From Stappia indica (GTDB lineage: Bacteria; Pseudomonadota; Alphaproteobacteria; Rhizobiales; Stappiaceae), in assembly GCF_020177335.1 (NCBI RefSeq), contig NZ_JAIVMG010000001.1, positions 62,001 to 126,000 on the forward strand: a stretch of DNA of 64,000 nucleotides, in the 5' to 3' direction. A program made the position numbers and the translations under genes. Shown here piece after piece: positions 8,424 to 18,757 of the stretch (its first letter is position 1; each line of letters starts with the position of its first letter). The notes under the pieces are model-generated. The model saw nothing but the letters and a program-made list of their open reading frames with translations, did not search any database and was not told the origin of the DNA.

Positions 8424-10349
8424 TCAGGCTTCCCGGGGCTCGACGAGCATGCGGCCGCGCATTTCCATGTGCAGCGCGTGGCAGAACCAGTTGCAGTAGT
8501 ACCAGTGCACGCCCGGCCGTTCTGCGATGAAGGTCACCGAAGCGGTCGCCTGCGGCGCCAGCTCCATGGCAATGCCATAGTTGGAGATGGAGAAGCCATG
8601 CGTCAGGTCGTCGATGTCGTCGATGTTGGTGACATAGATGGTCACCTCGTCGCCCTGCTTGACGGTGAACTTCTCCAGGCTGAACGTCGGCGCCGCCGAG
8701 TACATGTAGACCCGGACCTTGTTGCCATCACGGATGACATCCGCGCAGTCTTCCAGGTCAATGCCGTCGGCCTTGGCCTGTGCGACCGCATCGGCGAACA
8801 TCGGATCGTCACGCTTCCAGACCGTCAGCGGGTTCACCTTGGACCGATGGACGATGATGGCGTCATGCGGCTCGGCGAAGGTCGGGCCGTCATGCACCAG
8901 CGTCATGTTGTCATCGGAGATGTCGATGAGCTGCTCGTTCTCCGGCTTCAGCGGGCCGACGTTGAGGAACCGGTCCTTGGAGAACTTGTTCATCGACAGC
9001 AGCCACTTGCCATCGGCTTCCGCGGTCTCGCCCATGGAGGTCGAGTTGTGGCCCGGCTGGTAGTGCACGTCGATCTTGGAGATGATCGGATCGACGTCCT
9101 CACCGGCATAGGCACGGACGGCCTTGTCGATGTTCCACTTCACCACCTGGCTGTCGATGAACAGGGTGGTGAAGGCGTTGCCCTTGCCGTCGAAGGCAGT
9201 GTGCAACGGCCCAAGGCCCAGCTGCGGCTCGGCGACGATGGCCGAACGCGGGTCGGCATCGCTGTCGAACAGGGCGTCGAGCTTGGTCACGTCGATCACC
9301 GAGCAGGTCGGCGACAGCTTGCCGTTGATGACGACGTGGCGCTTGTCCGGCGCGGTGTTGCAGCCATGCGGGCTGTTCGGGATCGGAATGTAGCGGGTGT
9401 ACTTCTTGTTCTTGCCTTTCCGGCCGTCGATCACCTTGACGCCATTCAGTTCCTGATAGTCGCCCTCGGCAATGCCCTTCTCGATCTCCTTGATGTTGAA
9501 GACCACGACGTGATCCATCTCGTTCGCGGTCATCTCGGCAAGGTTCATACCCATTTCCGAGTTGTAGCTGGTCGAGAAGGCGTACTTGCCCTGGTAGTCG
9601 CAGTCGAGGTTGTCGAGGTTGCCGGTGACCATCACCTGCCAGGCGACCTGCATCTCGTCGCCGTCGACGGCGGTGAAGATGTTCACGTACTGGGAGGGAT
9701 CGTCGAGGATCTTGCCGTCGTTGACCAGCGGAGCCTCATGCTCGCCATTGGCGAAGATGTAGCCGGTGCGCGGGTACTTCTGCGGCCGCATGCCATGAAT
9801 GTCATGGGCATTCGGGATCTCGAGGATCTTGTCGCACTTCATCACGTCGCAACGGATACGGGCAACGCGCGTATTCGCCTTGTCCTGCATGAACAGGTAG
9901 CGCCCGTCGTAGGTGCCGTCGGTGAACGACATGTGCGGGTGGTGCAGGTCGCCGTTGTCGTACATCTCCTTGCCCTGGGCGGCGAGGAACGCACGGGTCT
10001 CCGGCAGCATGTTTTCCATGATGATCTTGCGGGACTCGTTGGTCTGGCCCCAGCCCGTCGCCGAGCAGCGGTTGAAGACCGGGATGCGCATGAACTCGCG
10101 CATGGACGGCACGCCGAGGATGCGCAGCTCGCCCGTCTGACCCGACGACCAGAAGCCGTAGTACTCGTCGAGCTCACCGGGGGCGAGGGCGTATTTCGCA
10201 TGGTCAGCAGCCTGGGCCTGCTCCGGGGAGAGGGTCGCCACCGCTCCGGCGCCGGTTGCCGCGCCGACGCCAGCCACGAGAGCTGTCTTGGCGGTTCCAC
10301 CCAGCAGGTCGCGACGCGACACACCGGCCTGTTCAGTTTTCTCCGTCAT
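8424..10349 (-). CDS. nosZ: NosZ, nitrous oxide reductase (clade I, Tat-exported)
   Basis: 641 residues from the ATG at 10349, chosen because AGGAAGAG stands just before it. An in-frame ATG 33 bases upstream overlaps the nosR stop (ATGA) but has no such site. The N-terminus carries a Tat motif (SRRDLLGG) and a hydrophobic leader. The propeller domain carries several His segments expected for the four-copper CuZ centre ([37 protein letters not shown]). The C-terminal cupredoxin has the CuA ligand pattern Cys619-x3-Cys623-x3-His627-x2-Met630. It reduces N2O to N2 in the periplasm. The Tat leader and the nosR/nosX context mark clade I. Confidence 0.97.
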   Translation of the reverse strand: MTEKTEQAGVSRRDLLGGTAKTALVAGVGAATGAGAVATLSPEQAQAADHAKYALAPGELDEYYGFWSSGQTGELRILGVPSMREFMRIPVFNRCSATGWGQTNESRKIIMENMLPETRAFLAAQGKEMYDNGDLHHPHMSFTDGTYDGRYLFMQDKANTRVARIRCDVMKCDKILEIPNAHDIHGMRPQKYPRTGYIFANGEHEAPLVNDGKILDDPSQYVNIFTAVDGDEMQVAWQVMVTGNLDNLDCDYQGKYAFSTSYNSEMGMNLAEMTANEMDHVVVFNIKEIEKGIAEGDYQELNGVKVIDGRKGKNKKYTRYIPIPNSPHGCNTAPDKRHVVINGKLSPTCSVIDVTKLDALFDSDADPRSAIVAEPQLGLGPLHTAFDGKGNAFTTLFIDSQVVKWNIDKAVRAYAGEDVDPIISKIDVHYQPGHNSTSMGETAEADGKWLLSMNKFSKDRFLNVGPLKPENEQLIDISDDNMTLVHDGPTFAEPHDAIIVHRSKVNPLTVWKRDDPMFADAVAQAKADGIDLEDCADVIRDGNKVRVYMYSAAPTFSLEKFTVKQGDEVTIYVTNIDDIDDLTHGFSISNYGIAMELAPQATASVTFIAERPGVHWYYCNWFCHALHMEMRGRMLVEPREA

Positions 10350-10378
10350 GGCACTCTTCCTTTGTTGAGGGGTCGGAG

Positions 10379-12604
10379 TCATTCAGCCGGATCCAGCACG
10401 GCCGCTGGCTTTGCGGTATCCGGTTTCGCTATGCCGATCTGCGTCTCGAAGCGCTTGCGCTTGGCAGCCTTCTTGATGCAGACGGGGCATTTCTGGTCGT
10501 GCTGATACAGCACCTGGCAATGCAGGCAGTTCAGGCACTCGTTGGGGTTGATGTTGCCTTCCGGGTGGATGGCCTGAACCATGCACTCGTTGGCGCAGCG
10601 CTTGCAGGGGTTGCCGCACTCACGGTACCGCTTCAGCCAGTCGAACATCCGCATGCGCGCCGGGATGGCGAGCGCCGCGCCCAGCGGGCACAGGTAGCGG
10701 CAGTAGAAGCGTTCCACGAACAGGCCGATGATCAAGAGCACGATGGCGAAGGCGACGAAGGGCCAGGCGCGCTGGAACTTCAGGATGATCGCCGTCTTGA
10801 ACGGCTCGACCTCGGCATAGTGCTCGGCAACATCGAGGGAGTAGAGCGACAGGCCGAACAGGGCGAGGAAGATCATGTACTTGATCGGCCAGAGCCGCTC
10901 ATGCAGGCCCCAGGGCACCTCGAACTGCGGAATGCGGCAGACCTTGGCGATCCGGTTGGTCAGCTCCTGCAGCGCGCCGAAGGGGCAGAGCCAGCCGCAG
11001 TAGGCGCCGCGTCCCCAGAACAGAAGGGCGGCGGCAACGGAGAACCACAGCAGGAACACCAGCGGGTCCATCAGGAACGCATCCCAGCTGAAATGGGTCG
11101 TCACCGAGGAGAAGAACGCCAGCACGTTGACCACCGACAGCTGCGCATTCTGGGTCCAGCCCAGCCAGAACAGGGTGAAGGTGAGGAACGCGATGCGGAA
11201 CCAGAAGGTGAAGCGTTCGCTGCGCGTGATCTGCATCTGGAAGAAGAAGACGCCGGTCAGGATCGCAAGCGCGGTGCCGAGGATGATGACATCGACCTTG
11301 CGCGTCTGCCAGATCCGCACCCACAGCTTCGGCTCGCCGGCATCGTCGGTGATGGCCGCCGTGGTCACGGAGGAGGCCGTTGCCTGCGGAGCGGTGCCGT
11401 TTGCCGCGGCAGGAGCCGGAGTTTCGCTCTTCAGGTAGCTGTCGGGCAGCCGATACCCCAGATCGAAGGTCAGGAACACCTTGTCGATGGCGCCGATCGC
11501 CCGCTGGGCCAGCAGCTGCATCCGGAATTCCTTGGCCGGATCGAAACCGACATCGGCGGGAATGATGAAGATGTCCATCTCGGTGAAGGCGGGGGCGCCC
11601 TCGGCGGTGATTTCGCCGATCCGGACATGCTGCTTGTCACGGAAGCGGACCGAGACGTCATCCTGGATCAACTGGATGCGGTCGAAGATGCCGCCACGCA
11701 CATAGCCCGAGCCCTTGAAGGAATAGCGCCCGCGCCCGAGCATCAGGACAGCGTGTTCACCTTCCTTCAAACGAGCCTTCAGGTTGTTGTACTCGGCCGA
11801 CCCGAGCAGCGACAGACCGATGCCGGGGGCGTCGGCAAGCGCGGCATACATATCGATGTAGGTGTCGGTTTCCGGGCCGGGTTCGGGGCGGGCAATCGCC
11901 TTGGCGTCGCCCTGGGCGACAAAGGCGGCGTTCACCTGAGCGACATCGAGCGACATACGGCGGACCGATCCGTCGCCGGTCAACTCGTTCCAGTCGAGGA
12001 TCTCTTTTTTGTCCGGATCGATGATCTTCTTCGGACCCGTGGCCACGGCATCCGGCGCGAGGCCGCCAAGACCGATGGCGCGCGCCACCTTCAGGCCCGA
12101 GCGAATGATCGAATCGTCGATGACCATGATCGTGACGGTGGCACCGGAGATGATGTCGAGCTCATGGGCGGAGCCGCCGGCGGCTTCTTCGACCTTGAGG
12201 TCAAGACCGGTGTAGTTTTCGGTCACCGCCTTGATCTCGGAATCGGGAATACCGATCAACACGATGGGCTCGGAGTGCTTGACCAGGTTCACGCCGGTAA
12301 TGACCGCGTCGTCATTCAGCCCGACCAGCGTGTGGATCGGTTTTCCCGAGTAGCCGGTGGTGGACACGAAATCGGAAGTCAGGAACACCCAGCCGAGGGT
12401 CTTGCCATCGGCCATGGCCGGAACCACCGGCACATCTTCGCGCGGCGCGCCATAGGACGTCGCGCCAGGAACGATCTCGCCAGCCGGGACCTTGGCGAGA
12501 AAGGTGGGAAGTTCGCCCGTCGCGGCCATCGTGGTCGCTGGGGCAAGCGCGAAGAGGACCGCCGCGACGACCCCCAGTATGCGATATAGAATTCTTGAGG
12601 ACAC
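10379..12604 (-). CDS. nosR: NosR, flavin and iron-sulfur membrane protein for nitrous oxide reduction
   Basis: 741 residues from a GTG at 12604. The frame is open to 12715, but that extension would include the FNR-type box at 12672, while GGAG stands nine bases before the GTG, followed directly by a signal-like segment. The periplasmic FMN domain has the flavinylation motif DIISGAT (residues 150-156, FMN on Thr156). Several membrane helices follow, with [12 protein letters not shown] and [12 protein letters not shown] motifs, then a cytoplasmic tail with two 4Fe-4S clusters (CxxxCxxC types). NosR is needed for nosZ expression and electron delivery. It overlaps or abuts nosZ. Confidence 0.93.
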   Translation of the reverse strand: MSSRILYRILGVVAAVLFALAPATTMAATGELPTFLAKVPAGEIVPGATSYGAPREDVPVVPAMADGKTLGWVFLTSDFVSTTGYSGKPIHTLVGLNDDAVITGVNLVKHSEPIVLIGIPDSEIKAVTENYTGLDLKVEEAAGGSAHELDIISGATVTIMVIDDSIIRSGLKVARAIGLGGLAPDAVATGPKKIIDPDKKEILDWNELTGDGSVRRMSLDVAQVNAAFVAQGDAKAIARPEPGPETDTYIDMYAALADAPGIGLSLLGSAEYNNLKARLKEGEHAVLMLGRGRYSFKGSGYVRGGIFDRIQLIQDDVSVRFRDKQHVRIGEITAEGAPAFTEMDIFIIPADVGFDPAKEFRMQLLAQRAIGAIDKVFLTFDLGYRLPDSYLKSETPAPAAANGTAPQATASSVTTAAITDDAGEPKLWVRIWQTRKVDVIILGTALAILTGVFFFQMQITRSERFTFWFRIAFLTFTLFWLGWTQNAQLSVVNVLAFFSSVTTHFSWDAFLMDPLVFLLWFSVAAALLFWGRGAYCGWLCPFGALQELTNRIAKVCRIPQFEVPWGLHERLWPIKYMIFLALFGLSLYSLDVAEHYAEVEPFKTAIILKFQRAWPFVAFAIVLLIIGLFVERFYCRYLCPLGAALAIPARMRMFDWLKRYRECGNPCKRCANECMVQAIHPEGNINPNECLNCLHCQVLYQHDQKCPVCIKKAAKRKRFETQIGIAKPDTAKPAAVLDPAE

Positions 12605-13054
12605 TGTTTCGAACTCCAGGGTCGATCCCTCGATGTCAGGAGGGATTACCAAGGGATGCCAGATTCCCACATTGATGAAAGTCAATATTCCGAGACAATA
12701 TAAATTCGAATTCATGAATACATGAAATAAAGTACTTATGATTGAATCTCTTGAATAATTAAAATTTCAAACTTCTTTTTAGCTGGCGTTCCGGATTTTC
12801 TGGCGCGGCTTTTTCGTGTGCCGCAGCGAAGGCCCTGAGAACGTAGCGTAAGGCGTCTCGGTTCGGGCGTTGGCCAGTCTGGCGTGATGGTTCGCGGACT
12901 TGCATTTCGTGACAGGAGAAGCCGGTCACGCCATTGCGATCGGCTTCCAGATCATCGTCAGGTTGTACCTCCTGATGCACAAAAAAATTTCACAAGAGGC
13001 GAAGAATTCCGAATTCCATCCCTTGTCCGTGTCTCGGAATGGGGGAATCGGGGT
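12605..13054. other. nosR upstream region with an AT-rich island
   Basis: These 450 bases carry no convincing gene. The part from about 12690 to 12780 is strikingly AT-rich compared with the rest of the window and includes runs such as AATTCATGAATACATG. The nosR operator lies just beside it at 12672-12685. A 73-codon open frame on the minus strand (12759-12980) has no recognisable features and was not called. The remainder, nearer the 86-residue gene, shows nothing distinct. Confidence 0.5.
12672..12685 (-). promoter_or_regulatory. FNR/NNR-type operator of the nos operon
   Basis: Read on the plus strand the 14 bases are TTGATGAAAGTCAA; on the nosR strand TTGACTTTCATCAA. The first nine bases on that strand equal those of the nirS and norC boxes. 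It lies 67 bases upstream of the GTG start of nosR, the same distance class as the other boxes, so it probably drives nosRZDFYLX under low oxygen or NO through a Crp/Fnr regulator. Confidence 0.75.
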
Positions 13055-13315
13055 TCAGGGATTCTTTTCCGCCTCGTCGATCAGATGACGTACCCAGCGG
13101 GCGGCGGCCCAGGTGGCCGGGATGCCCAGGACGACGGACAGGGCCAGGGCGGCTTCCGGCGACAAGGCACTGAGACCGATGGCCTGTCCCATCAGGGCCA
13201 GCATGAACAGGTTGATGGCCACCGCCGCCGCCGTGAACGGGTAGAGGAGGAGGGCCAGCTTCCACAGTGGCCAGCGGCCGTCTGTTGGCGTGGAGGAGGG
13301 GTCGATGGCAGTCAT
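13055..13315 (-). CDS. Small membrane protein, two predicted helices, unknown function
   Basis: 86 residues, not recognised. Two hydrophobic stretches (LALLLYPFTAAAVAINLFML and AALALSVVLGIPATWAAARW) suggest two membrane helices joined by a short loop, with charged ends. It overlaps the CbiX-like gene by four bases, so it is almost certainly the last member of the nir operon. No metal-binding or catalytic motif is visible. Its codon use and coupling support a real gene. A helper of heme d1 trafficking or of a membrane complex is possible, but nothing in the sequence shows it. Confidence 0.75.
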   Translation of the reverse strand: MTAIDPSSTPTDGRWPLWKLALLLYPFTAAAVAINLFMLALMGQAIGLSALSPEAALALSVVLGIPATWAAARWVRHLIDEAEKNP

Positions 13316-14040
13316 TGGGGAACCTCTTGCAGGGTTTTGGTCAGGGTAGCGGCGATCAGGCCCGGCACGTCGCCGTGAAGCCCGATGGGCGGCAGAACCG
13401 GCCCGTCGAAGCCGGCATCGGCCAGAGCGCCGGGAATGTCATCGAGCACATGACCGGCGCGCAGGCTGAAGAACGGCAGGCACAGGGCCGGGCCCGCACG
13501 CCGGGTGACATCGGCGAGAAACGGGGGCTGTTCGATGAAGCCGGTGACCACCTGGCGGAAATGACCTCGGGCACTGAGGGCGCGGGCGGAGTCGTGTGCC
13601 GTGACATCGGAGCTGCTGTGGCGACCTGAACCATGAGCGGCCAGGACCAGCGTGGTGTTGGCGGGCGAAAGGCCGGCGGCGCGCGCGGTGTCGAGCGCGG
13701 TCCGCACCAAAAGGTCGATGAGGGCGGGATCGGCGCCGAACGGGGCAAGGCAGCGGGCGCCATTTTGCCCGGCGGCGGCCAGTCGGCGCGGCAACTGCTT
13801 GCGGGTGAACCAGCCGTCCGCCATGAAGAACGGGTAGACCAGCGGAGCGTCCAGCCCGTCGAGCGCGGCCTCCAGCGCGCCGTCGGCGGCCAGGGTCGCC
13901 CCGCGCACGGTCAGGCCGGGGACGCGGGTTGCGACCCGCGCGGCCAGCGCCGTCAGGGCGCGTTCCTGCGGCTCTGGATCCTTCGGCGATCCATGAGCGA
14001 CGATCACCGCCGCCCGGCGCGGGTCAGTGGCTTGTGCCAT
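13312..14040 (-). CDS. cbiX: CbiX-like sirohydrochlorin chelatase
   Basis: 242 residues from the ATG at 14040; an in-frame ATG at 14067 would overlap nirN by 44 bases rather than 17, and neither has a clear ribosome site. The protein has two related halves, each with an AHGS motif (IVAHGSPKD near the start and LAAHGSGRH in the second half), as in long-form CbiX chelatases that put a metal into sirohydrochlorin. Within a heme d1 operon, iron insertion to make siroheme is the most sensible role, because d1 is made from siroheme. This role is inferred from family and context; cobalt cannot be excluded. Confidence 0.8.
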   Translation of the reverse strand: MAQATDPRRAAVIVAHGSPKDPEPQERALTALAARVATRVPGLTVRGATLAADGALEAALDGLDAPLVYPFFMADGWFTRKQLPRRLAAAGQNGARCLAPFGADPALIDLLVRTALDTARAAGLSPANTTLVLAAHGSGRHSSSDVTAHDSARALSARGHFRQVVTGFIEQPPFLADVTRRAGPALCLPFFSLRAGHVLDDIPGALADAGFDGPVLPPIGLHGDVPGLIAATLTKTLQEVPQ

Positions 14041-15604
14041 CGGAAAAGCTGATCTTGTTCCAGACATTGTACTTGCCCGAGGGTTTGCGCATGGGCAGGC
14101 GGCGAACTTCCTCCAGCGTCCTGGCGTCGAAGACGATCACGGCGCCGTCATCCTCCCAGATCGAGACCAGCGCGTAGCGGCCGTCGCGGGTGAACTCGGT
14201 ATGGGCGACGGTGGCGCCCTTCTGCGGACGCAGGGTCTTGACGATTTCCAGGGTCTCCTTGTCGATGATGTGCATCGCGTCCTTGTTGGGACCGAAGAAC
14301 ACATCCGCCCAGACGTAGGGCGAGTTCTCGTGGCTGCGCAGGAAGAAGCCCGGCCCTTCGGTCTTGATGGTCTTGACCGTTTCCCAGGTGTCGATGTCGA
14401 TGACGGAGAGCTTGCCCTCCTTCAGATGCGGAGTGGCCATCACCCGGCGTCCGCCCGACATCCAGGTGATGCCCGAGCCCAGATGCGGCATGCCCGGCAG
14501 TGCCAGTTCGGCGATCTCCCGACCGACGATCAGGTTGACCACCACGCCGCGATCGCCCTCGCGGCTGGCGCCGATCAGGTTGGTGTAATCGGGGGTGAAG
14601 AAGAAATCGTCGAGCGGTTCGGCGATGGCGATGCGGCGGCGGGCGAACAACCCTTCCTCGGCGCCGAGCGCCTCCTTCATGCCGGCCTCGTGGCTGTGCA
14701 CGAAGCCGTCGTAATAGGGGCCGGCGTTCGGGTCGGTGGCGATTTCCCAGATCTCCGGCGCATCCTTCAGGGCGAGGATGAAGCTCTTGCGCTGCGGTGC
14801 CTGATACACCGCCGACACCCGGGAGGCGGTGCCGTTGCGGGCCACCACGTCGATCACCTTGGCGACCGACAGGTCCTCGGTGGCGAGGATCGTCACGGTC
14901 ATCGGCAGGTAATTGGCCACCGCCAGCCATTTGCCGTCATGGCTCATGGCGATGTTGCGGCTGTTGAGACCGGCGCGCACCCGGCCCACCTCCTGCAGCG
15001 ACCAGACGTCGTATTTCTGCACGAAGCCGTCGCGCGACATGATGAACACGTAGCGCCCGTCGGGGGTGAACTTCGGGCCGCCATGCACGGCGAACGGCGT
15101 GGCGAAGCGGTCCAGCACTTCGAAGGTGTCGCCGTCGAGCACGCTGACGTGGTGGTCGCCGGTTTCCACCACCAGCGTCACGTTCATCGGCTCGGCGGTG
15201 AAGACCGGGGCCGGGGCGGGCGTGTAGTCCGCCGCCATCTCGCGGCTGGCGGCGATATCCTCCGCGCTCCAGCTCGGAACCTCGGCGAGCGGCGTGCGCA
15301 GATAGGCGGCCAGCGCGGCGATCTCGCCCGTGTCGAGCGTGTCGGCGAAGGCGGGCATCTGGGTAGCGGGGCGGCCATTGGCAATCACCGTTTCCAGCAC
15401 CGGGCCGCGCATCCGTCCAAGGGTCTGGGGGATCAGGGCCGGACCGGTGCCGCCAAGCCGGCTGGCGGCATGGCAGGTGGCGCAATGCTCGGCAAACAGC
15501 GCGACCGCATCCGGTTCCGCCGAAGCGATGGACACGGGCGCCAGCAGGCCGGCGGTGAGAGCGGCAAGGGCAAGGCGGCTAAACGAAGCGATGGGCCGGA
15601 TCAT
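14024..15604 (-). CDS. nirN: NirN, c-type cytochrome with heme d1-binding propeller (dihydro-heme d1 dehydrogenase)
   Basis: 526 residues with a signal peptide ending near SIASA, an N-terminal cytochrome c domain (Cys41-Ala-Thr-Cys44-His45) and a beta-propeller like that of NirS and NirF. NirN is known to convert dihydro-heme d1 to heme d1 in the periplasm and hand it to NirS. It differs from NirS here in length and in lacking the NirS N-terminal tail. It overlaps nirJ by 26 bases and precedes the CbiX-like gene. The terminal segment [13 protein letters not shown] resembles the end of NirS and NirF propellers. Confidence 0.9.
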   Translation of the reverse strand: MIRPIASFSRLALAALTAGLLAPVSIASAEPDAVALFAEHCATCHAASRLGGTGPALIPQTLGRMRGPVLETVIANGRPATQMPAFADTLDTGEIAALAAYLRTPLAEVPSWSAEDIAASREMAADYTPAPAPVFTAEPMNVTLVVETGDHHVSVLDGDTFEVLDRFATPFAVHGGPKFTPDGRYVFIMSRDGFVQKYDVWSLQEVGRVRAGLNSRNIAMSHDGKWLAVANYLPMTVTILATEDLSVAKVIDVVARNGTASRVSAVYQAPQRKSFILALKDAPEIWEIATDPNAGPYYDGFVHSHEAGMKEALGAEEGLFARRRIAIAEPLDDFFFTPDYTNLIGASREGDRGVVVNLIVGREIAELALPGMPHLGSGITWMSGGRRVMATPHLKEGKLSVIDIDTWETVKTIKTEGPGFFLRSHENSPYVWADVFFGPNKDAMHIIDKETLEIVKTLRPQKGATVAHTEFTRDGRYALVSIWEDDGAVIVFDARTLEEVRRLPMRKPSGKYNVWNKISFSDGTSH

Positions 15605-16805
15605 GGCTCTTTCCCCGGAATGGCGTGACCGTCAGGCGGCCGGTGTCGGTGTCCGCGTTGAGGCCGATTTCGTCGGCGGAGAGGTAGCAGGCGGGATCTT
15701 CCGCCCACGGGTCGCCGGTCAGTTGCAGGGCGCGAATGCGGGTGTTGCCGCCGCACACGCTCTTGTAGGCGCAGGCGCCGCAGCGTCCCTTCAGCGGCCG
15801 GGGACGCTGGCGCAGGGTCGCCAGCATCGGATCGTCGCCGGTCCAGATCTGCGAAAACGGCTGTTCGCGCACGGAGCCGACCGTGTAGTCAGACCAGTAG
15901 GTGTCCGGATGAACCTTGCCTTGCGTGTCGATGTTGGCGACGCCGAGCCCGGAGGAGTTGCCGCCCCAGGCTTCCAGATGGTCGCGCACATGGGCGGTCT
16001 GTTCGGCGCTGAAATTGGCCGCGACCCATTGCAGGAAATAGACCGCGTCCGCGTCGTTGTTGCCGGTGACGATCTCCAGCGGCCGGCCGGCGGAGAGCGC
16101 CGACCAGGCGCGCTCGATCAGGATGTCCATCGCCCGGCGGGTGTGGTCGTGGCCGGTGTCCTCGCCCCGGTGCTTGTCGCCGCGCCCGGCATAGACGAGA
16201 TGGGAGAGGTAGAACTTGTCGACACCCTCGGCCTCGCACAGATCGAGCATGGCCGGCAACTGGTCGGAATTGGCATCGGTGACGGTGAAACGCAGGCCCA
16301 CCTTGACGCCGCGCGCCTTGCAGGCCCGCACACCGGCGAGGGCCTCGGCGAAGGCGCCTTCGACACCGCGGAACCAGTCGTTGGTCGCGCCGATGCCATC
16401 GAGGGAAATGCCGACATAATCAAAGCCGAGATCGGCCACCTTGTCGGCGGTCTCGCCGGTCAGGCGGGTGCCGTTGGTCGAGAGGGCCAGATAGCGGAAC
16501 TGAAGCGCCCGTGCCCGTTCGGCCAGCTCGAAGAAGTCGAAGCGCGACAGCGGTTCGCCGCCGGACAGGATCAGCGCCGGAACGTTGAAGCTGGCCAGAT
16601 CGTCCAGCACCTCGAGCGCTTCCTCATGGGTCAGTTCGCCGGGAAAGGCCACGTCGGCGGAGGTGGTGTAGCAATGGCGACAGCGCAGGTTGCAGCGCCG
16701 GGTCAGGTTCCAGATCACCACCGGCTTGACCGGGCCGCTGCCGCGCCGCCCGCGCACCGGCGTCGGGTCGATCAGCTGATGCATGTACTGGCTCAGGCGA
16801 AACAT
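15579..16805 (-). CDS. nirJ: NirJ, radical SAM enzyme of heme d1 synthesis
   Basis: 408 residues. The radical SAM cluster motif is Cys38-x3-Cys42-x2-Cys45 ([10 protein letters not shown]), followed by LSGGEPLSR for SAM binding. The C-terminal part has a second cysteine set ([14 protein letters not shown]) of the SPASM/auxiliary-cluster type. NirJ removes the propionates from didecarboxysiroheme in heme d1 synthesis. It lies three bases after nirH and overlaps nirN. Confidence 0.94.
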   Translation of the reverse strand: MFRLSQYMHQLIDPTPVRGRRGSGPVKPVVIWNLTRRCNLRCRHCYTTSADVAFPGELTHEEALEVLDDLASFNVPALILSGGEPLSRFDFFELAERARALQFRYLALSTNGTRLTGETADKVADLGFDYVGISLDGIGATNDWFRGVEGAFAEALAGVRACKARGVKVGLRFTVTDANSDQLPAMLDLCEAEGVDKFYLSHLVYAGRGDKHRGEDTGHDHTRRAMDILIERAWSALSAGRPLEIVTGNNDADAVYFLQWVAANFSAEQTAHVRDHLEAWGGNSSGLGVANIDTQGKVHPDTYWSDYTVGSVREQPFSQIWTGDDPMLATLRQRPRPLKGRCGACAYKSVCGGNTRIRALQLTGDPWAEDPACYLSADEIGLNADTDTGRLTVTPFRGKSHDPAHRFV

Positions 16806-16808
16806 GGC

Positions 16809-17297
16809 TTATCCCTTCCTGTCCTTGAGGCGCAGGCCAGTCTTCTTCAGGATGCGCGTTGAATAGAGAATGTCATGCGCCCGGCAGTCCGGGCCGAGCA
16901 GCGCGGCGATGCGCTTGCGCTTTTCCTCCACCTCCTCACGGCTGGTGCCGTGCACCATGGCGAAGAGATTGTAGGGCCAGTCGGGCAGGGCGCGCGGCCG
17001 CTGGTAGCAATGGCTGACGAAATCGAGGGCGCCGACCTTCGGGCCGAGGGTGCCGATGCGCTCGTCCGGCACATCCCAGACGCTCATGCCATTGGCGGTC
17101 ATGCCGAGGGCATAGTGATTGGGAGCGAGCGCGATCCGCCGGACGATGCCGCGCTCCTGCAGGGCCTTGAGGCGGGCAATCACCTCCTCCTCGCCGAGCC
17201 CGAGCCAGCCGGCCACCTCCGCATAGGGCGCCTGGGTCAGCGGCAGGCCGGCCTGGGTGGCGGCGATCAGGCGGCGGTCGGTGGCGTCAACGCTCAT
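16809..17297 (-). CDS. nirH: NirH, siroheme decarboxylase subunit (Lrp/AsnC fold)
   Basis: 162 residues with an Lrp-type winged helix start (DATDRRLIAATQAGLPLTQ) and the NirH core (GMSVWDVPDERI, SHCYQRPRALPDWPYNLFAMVHG). The SHCYQR-x5-WPYNLF segment is the hallmark of the NirD/L/G/H decarboxylases and carries the active-site histidine region. The C-terminus (STRILKKTGLRL) is typical for NirH. It overlaps nirG by four bases. With NirDL and NirG it removes two acetate carboxyls from siroheme. Confidence 0.92.
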   Translation of the reverse strand: MSVDATDRRLIAATQAGLPLTQAPYAEVAGWLGLGEEEVIARLKALQERGIVRRIALAPNHYALGMTANGMSVWDVPDERIGTLGPKVGALDFVSHCYQRPRALPDWPYNLFAMVHGTSREEVEEKRKRIAALLGPDCRAHDILYSTRILKKTGLRLKDRKG

Positions 17298-17767
17298 AGA
17301 GGCACCCGAAATCCGATGTAATACTCTTCGAGCTTGGGAAACCTTAGCACGGTAAGGCCGGTTTCCCGCTCGATTGCCGTCGCGGTGCGTTCGATGTCGC
17401 CGATGGCTTCAGCCGCGAGCACGAACCACATGTTCAGGCGGTGACTGCGCTCATAATTATGCGCCACCTCCGGATGCGCATTGACCAAAGCCAAGACGTC
17501 GTCGAACCGCTCCTTCGGCACCTCCATGGCGCACAGGCACAATTCTCCCCCCATGGCGGCGGCGTCGAAAAACGGTCCGAACCGGGTGATGGCGCCGATC
17601 TCGCGCAGGCGGACGATCCGGTCGATCAGGTCCTGTTCGCCGAGACCGAGGTCCTTGCCGGCCTCGGCAAAGGGGCGGGAGGACAGGGGAAAGCCGTCCT
17701 GCAGCGCGGTGAGAATGGCGCGGTCTGCCTGATCGAGGCTGCCTTCCGGGAGCGGGGCGCGTCTCAT
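17294..17767 (-). CDS. nirG: NirG, siroheme decarboxylase subunit (Lrp/AsnC fold)
   Basis: 157 residues. The N-terminus LDQADRAILTALQDGFPLSSRPF is a DNA-binding-type fold reused for catalysis in this family. The core has VAHNYERSHRLNMWFVLAAE, the NirG/D version of the active-site segment, and the end is EEYYIGFRVPL. It overlaps both nirDL and nirH by four bases. NirG acts with NirDL and NirH in turning siroheme into 12,18-didecarboxysiroheme. Confidence 0.92.
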   Translation of the reverse strand: MRRAPLPEGSLDQADRAILTALQDGFPLSSRPFAEAGKDLGLGEQDLIDRIVRLREIGAITRFGPFFDAAAMGGELCLCAMEVPKERFDDVLALVNAHPEVAHNYERSHRLNMWFVLAAEAIGDIERTATAIERETGLTVLRFPKLEEYYIGFRVPL

Positions 17768-18753
17768 GTGGAAGCTCCTGTCTGAAGCAGCGCGCCGGTC
17801 TGCTTGAAACAGCGTACCGAGAACAGCGCCTCATGGTGAACGCCGGCCAGTTCCGGCAGGTCGGAAGCGGCGCGCAGCACCTTGCCCGCCTCGGCGCGGC
17901 TGCGGGCGTGGATCATCGAAAACAGCGGGAAGGACCAGACACCGGGCACGGTGCGGCGCTGGTAGCACAAGGTGATGCCCGGCAGAGCGGCGAGCGCGGT
18001 GCCGGCCGCCTCGATCCGCTCTTCCGGCACCTGCCAGACCACCATGGCGTTGGAGAGCCAGCCGAGCGCCCGGTGGCGGACGATGACGCCGGCCCGGGTC
18101 AGAAGCCGGGCCTGCAACAGCCGGTCGATCCGCTCCAGAATGTCCGCTTCGCTGCGGCCAAGCTTTTCTGCCAGTTCGGCGAAGGGCCGGGGGACGAGGG
18201 GAAGCCCGGCGGCCAGCGCCTGCATGATCGGCCGGTCGTCAGGCCGCAGGGCATCGAGATCGACCGCTCCGGCATCCGGCAGGGCGTGGCGCGGGCCGGA
18301 AAGGCGGAAGCCCAGGTCGATGTTGAACGGGCGCACCAGGGGCAGGTCGAGAACCCGGTAGCCGGTGTTCTTTTCAATGCGGGCGAGGCTCGCCGCCAGT
18401 TCGGCGGCATCCGGCGCGGTGGCAACGAACCAGAGGTTCCAGTCATGTTCGCGCAAGTAAGAGTGATTGACCCCCGGTTCGGCCCCAACCACGGCGGCCA
18501 CCGCGTCGATATCCGCATCCGTGGGGATGGACAGCGCCGCCAGCGTCGAAGCGCCGGCGGTGTTGGGGCGGCAGGTGGCGCCGACCCGGGCGATGACGCC
18601 GAGCGCCTTCAGGGCGGCAAGGCGTTCGATGACCTCGGCTTCCGCAACGCCGAGCCGGTCGGCGATGGCGGCGAAGGGGCGGGAGACCAGCGGCAGGTCC
18701 CGCTGGAAGTCGTCGAGCAAGCGCTGGTCGAGCGGATCGCGGCGGTTTTCCAT
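17764..18753 (-). CDS. nirDL: NirDL, fused siroheme decarboxylase subunits
   Basis: 329 residues from the ATG at 18753 (MENRRDPL). The open frame runs further upstream but that part overlaps nirF. Two Lrp/AsnC-fold units are joined. The NirD-like half has VNHSYLREHDWNLWFVATA, and the NirL-like half has ITLCYQRRTVPGVWSFPLFSMIHA near residue 260. The linker lies around residues 160-175. In some bacteria these are separate nirD and nirL genes; the fusion is also known in other alphaproteobacteria. The gene starts four bases after the nirF stop. Confidence 0.92.
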   Translation of the reverse strand: MENRRDPLDQRLLDDFQRDLPLVSRPFAAIADRLGVAEAEVIERLAALKALGVIARVGATCRPNTAGASTLAALSIPTDADIDAVAAVVGAEPGVNHSYLREHDWNLWFVATAPDAAELAASLARIEKNTGYRVLDLPLVRPFNIDLGFRLSGPRHALPDAGAVDLDALRPDDRPIMQALAAGLPLVPRPFAELAEKLGRSEADILERIDRLLQARLLTRAGVIVRHRALGWLSNAMVVWQVPEERIEAAGTALAALPGITLCYQRRTVPGVWSFPLFSMIHARSRAEAGKVLRAASDLPELAGVHHEALFSVRCFKQTGALLQTGAST

Positions 18754-18757
18754 GGTC

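Noticed and set aside
10256-12589. 777-codon open frame on the plus strand, antisense to nosR
   Set aside because: High GC makes long open antisense frames; the sequence is rich in Gly, Ala, Gln and His with no fold, and nosR is clearly real.
12759-12980. 73-codon open frame on the minus strand upstream of nosR
   Set aside because: No recognisable motif, no good ribosome site, and partly in the AT-rich island.
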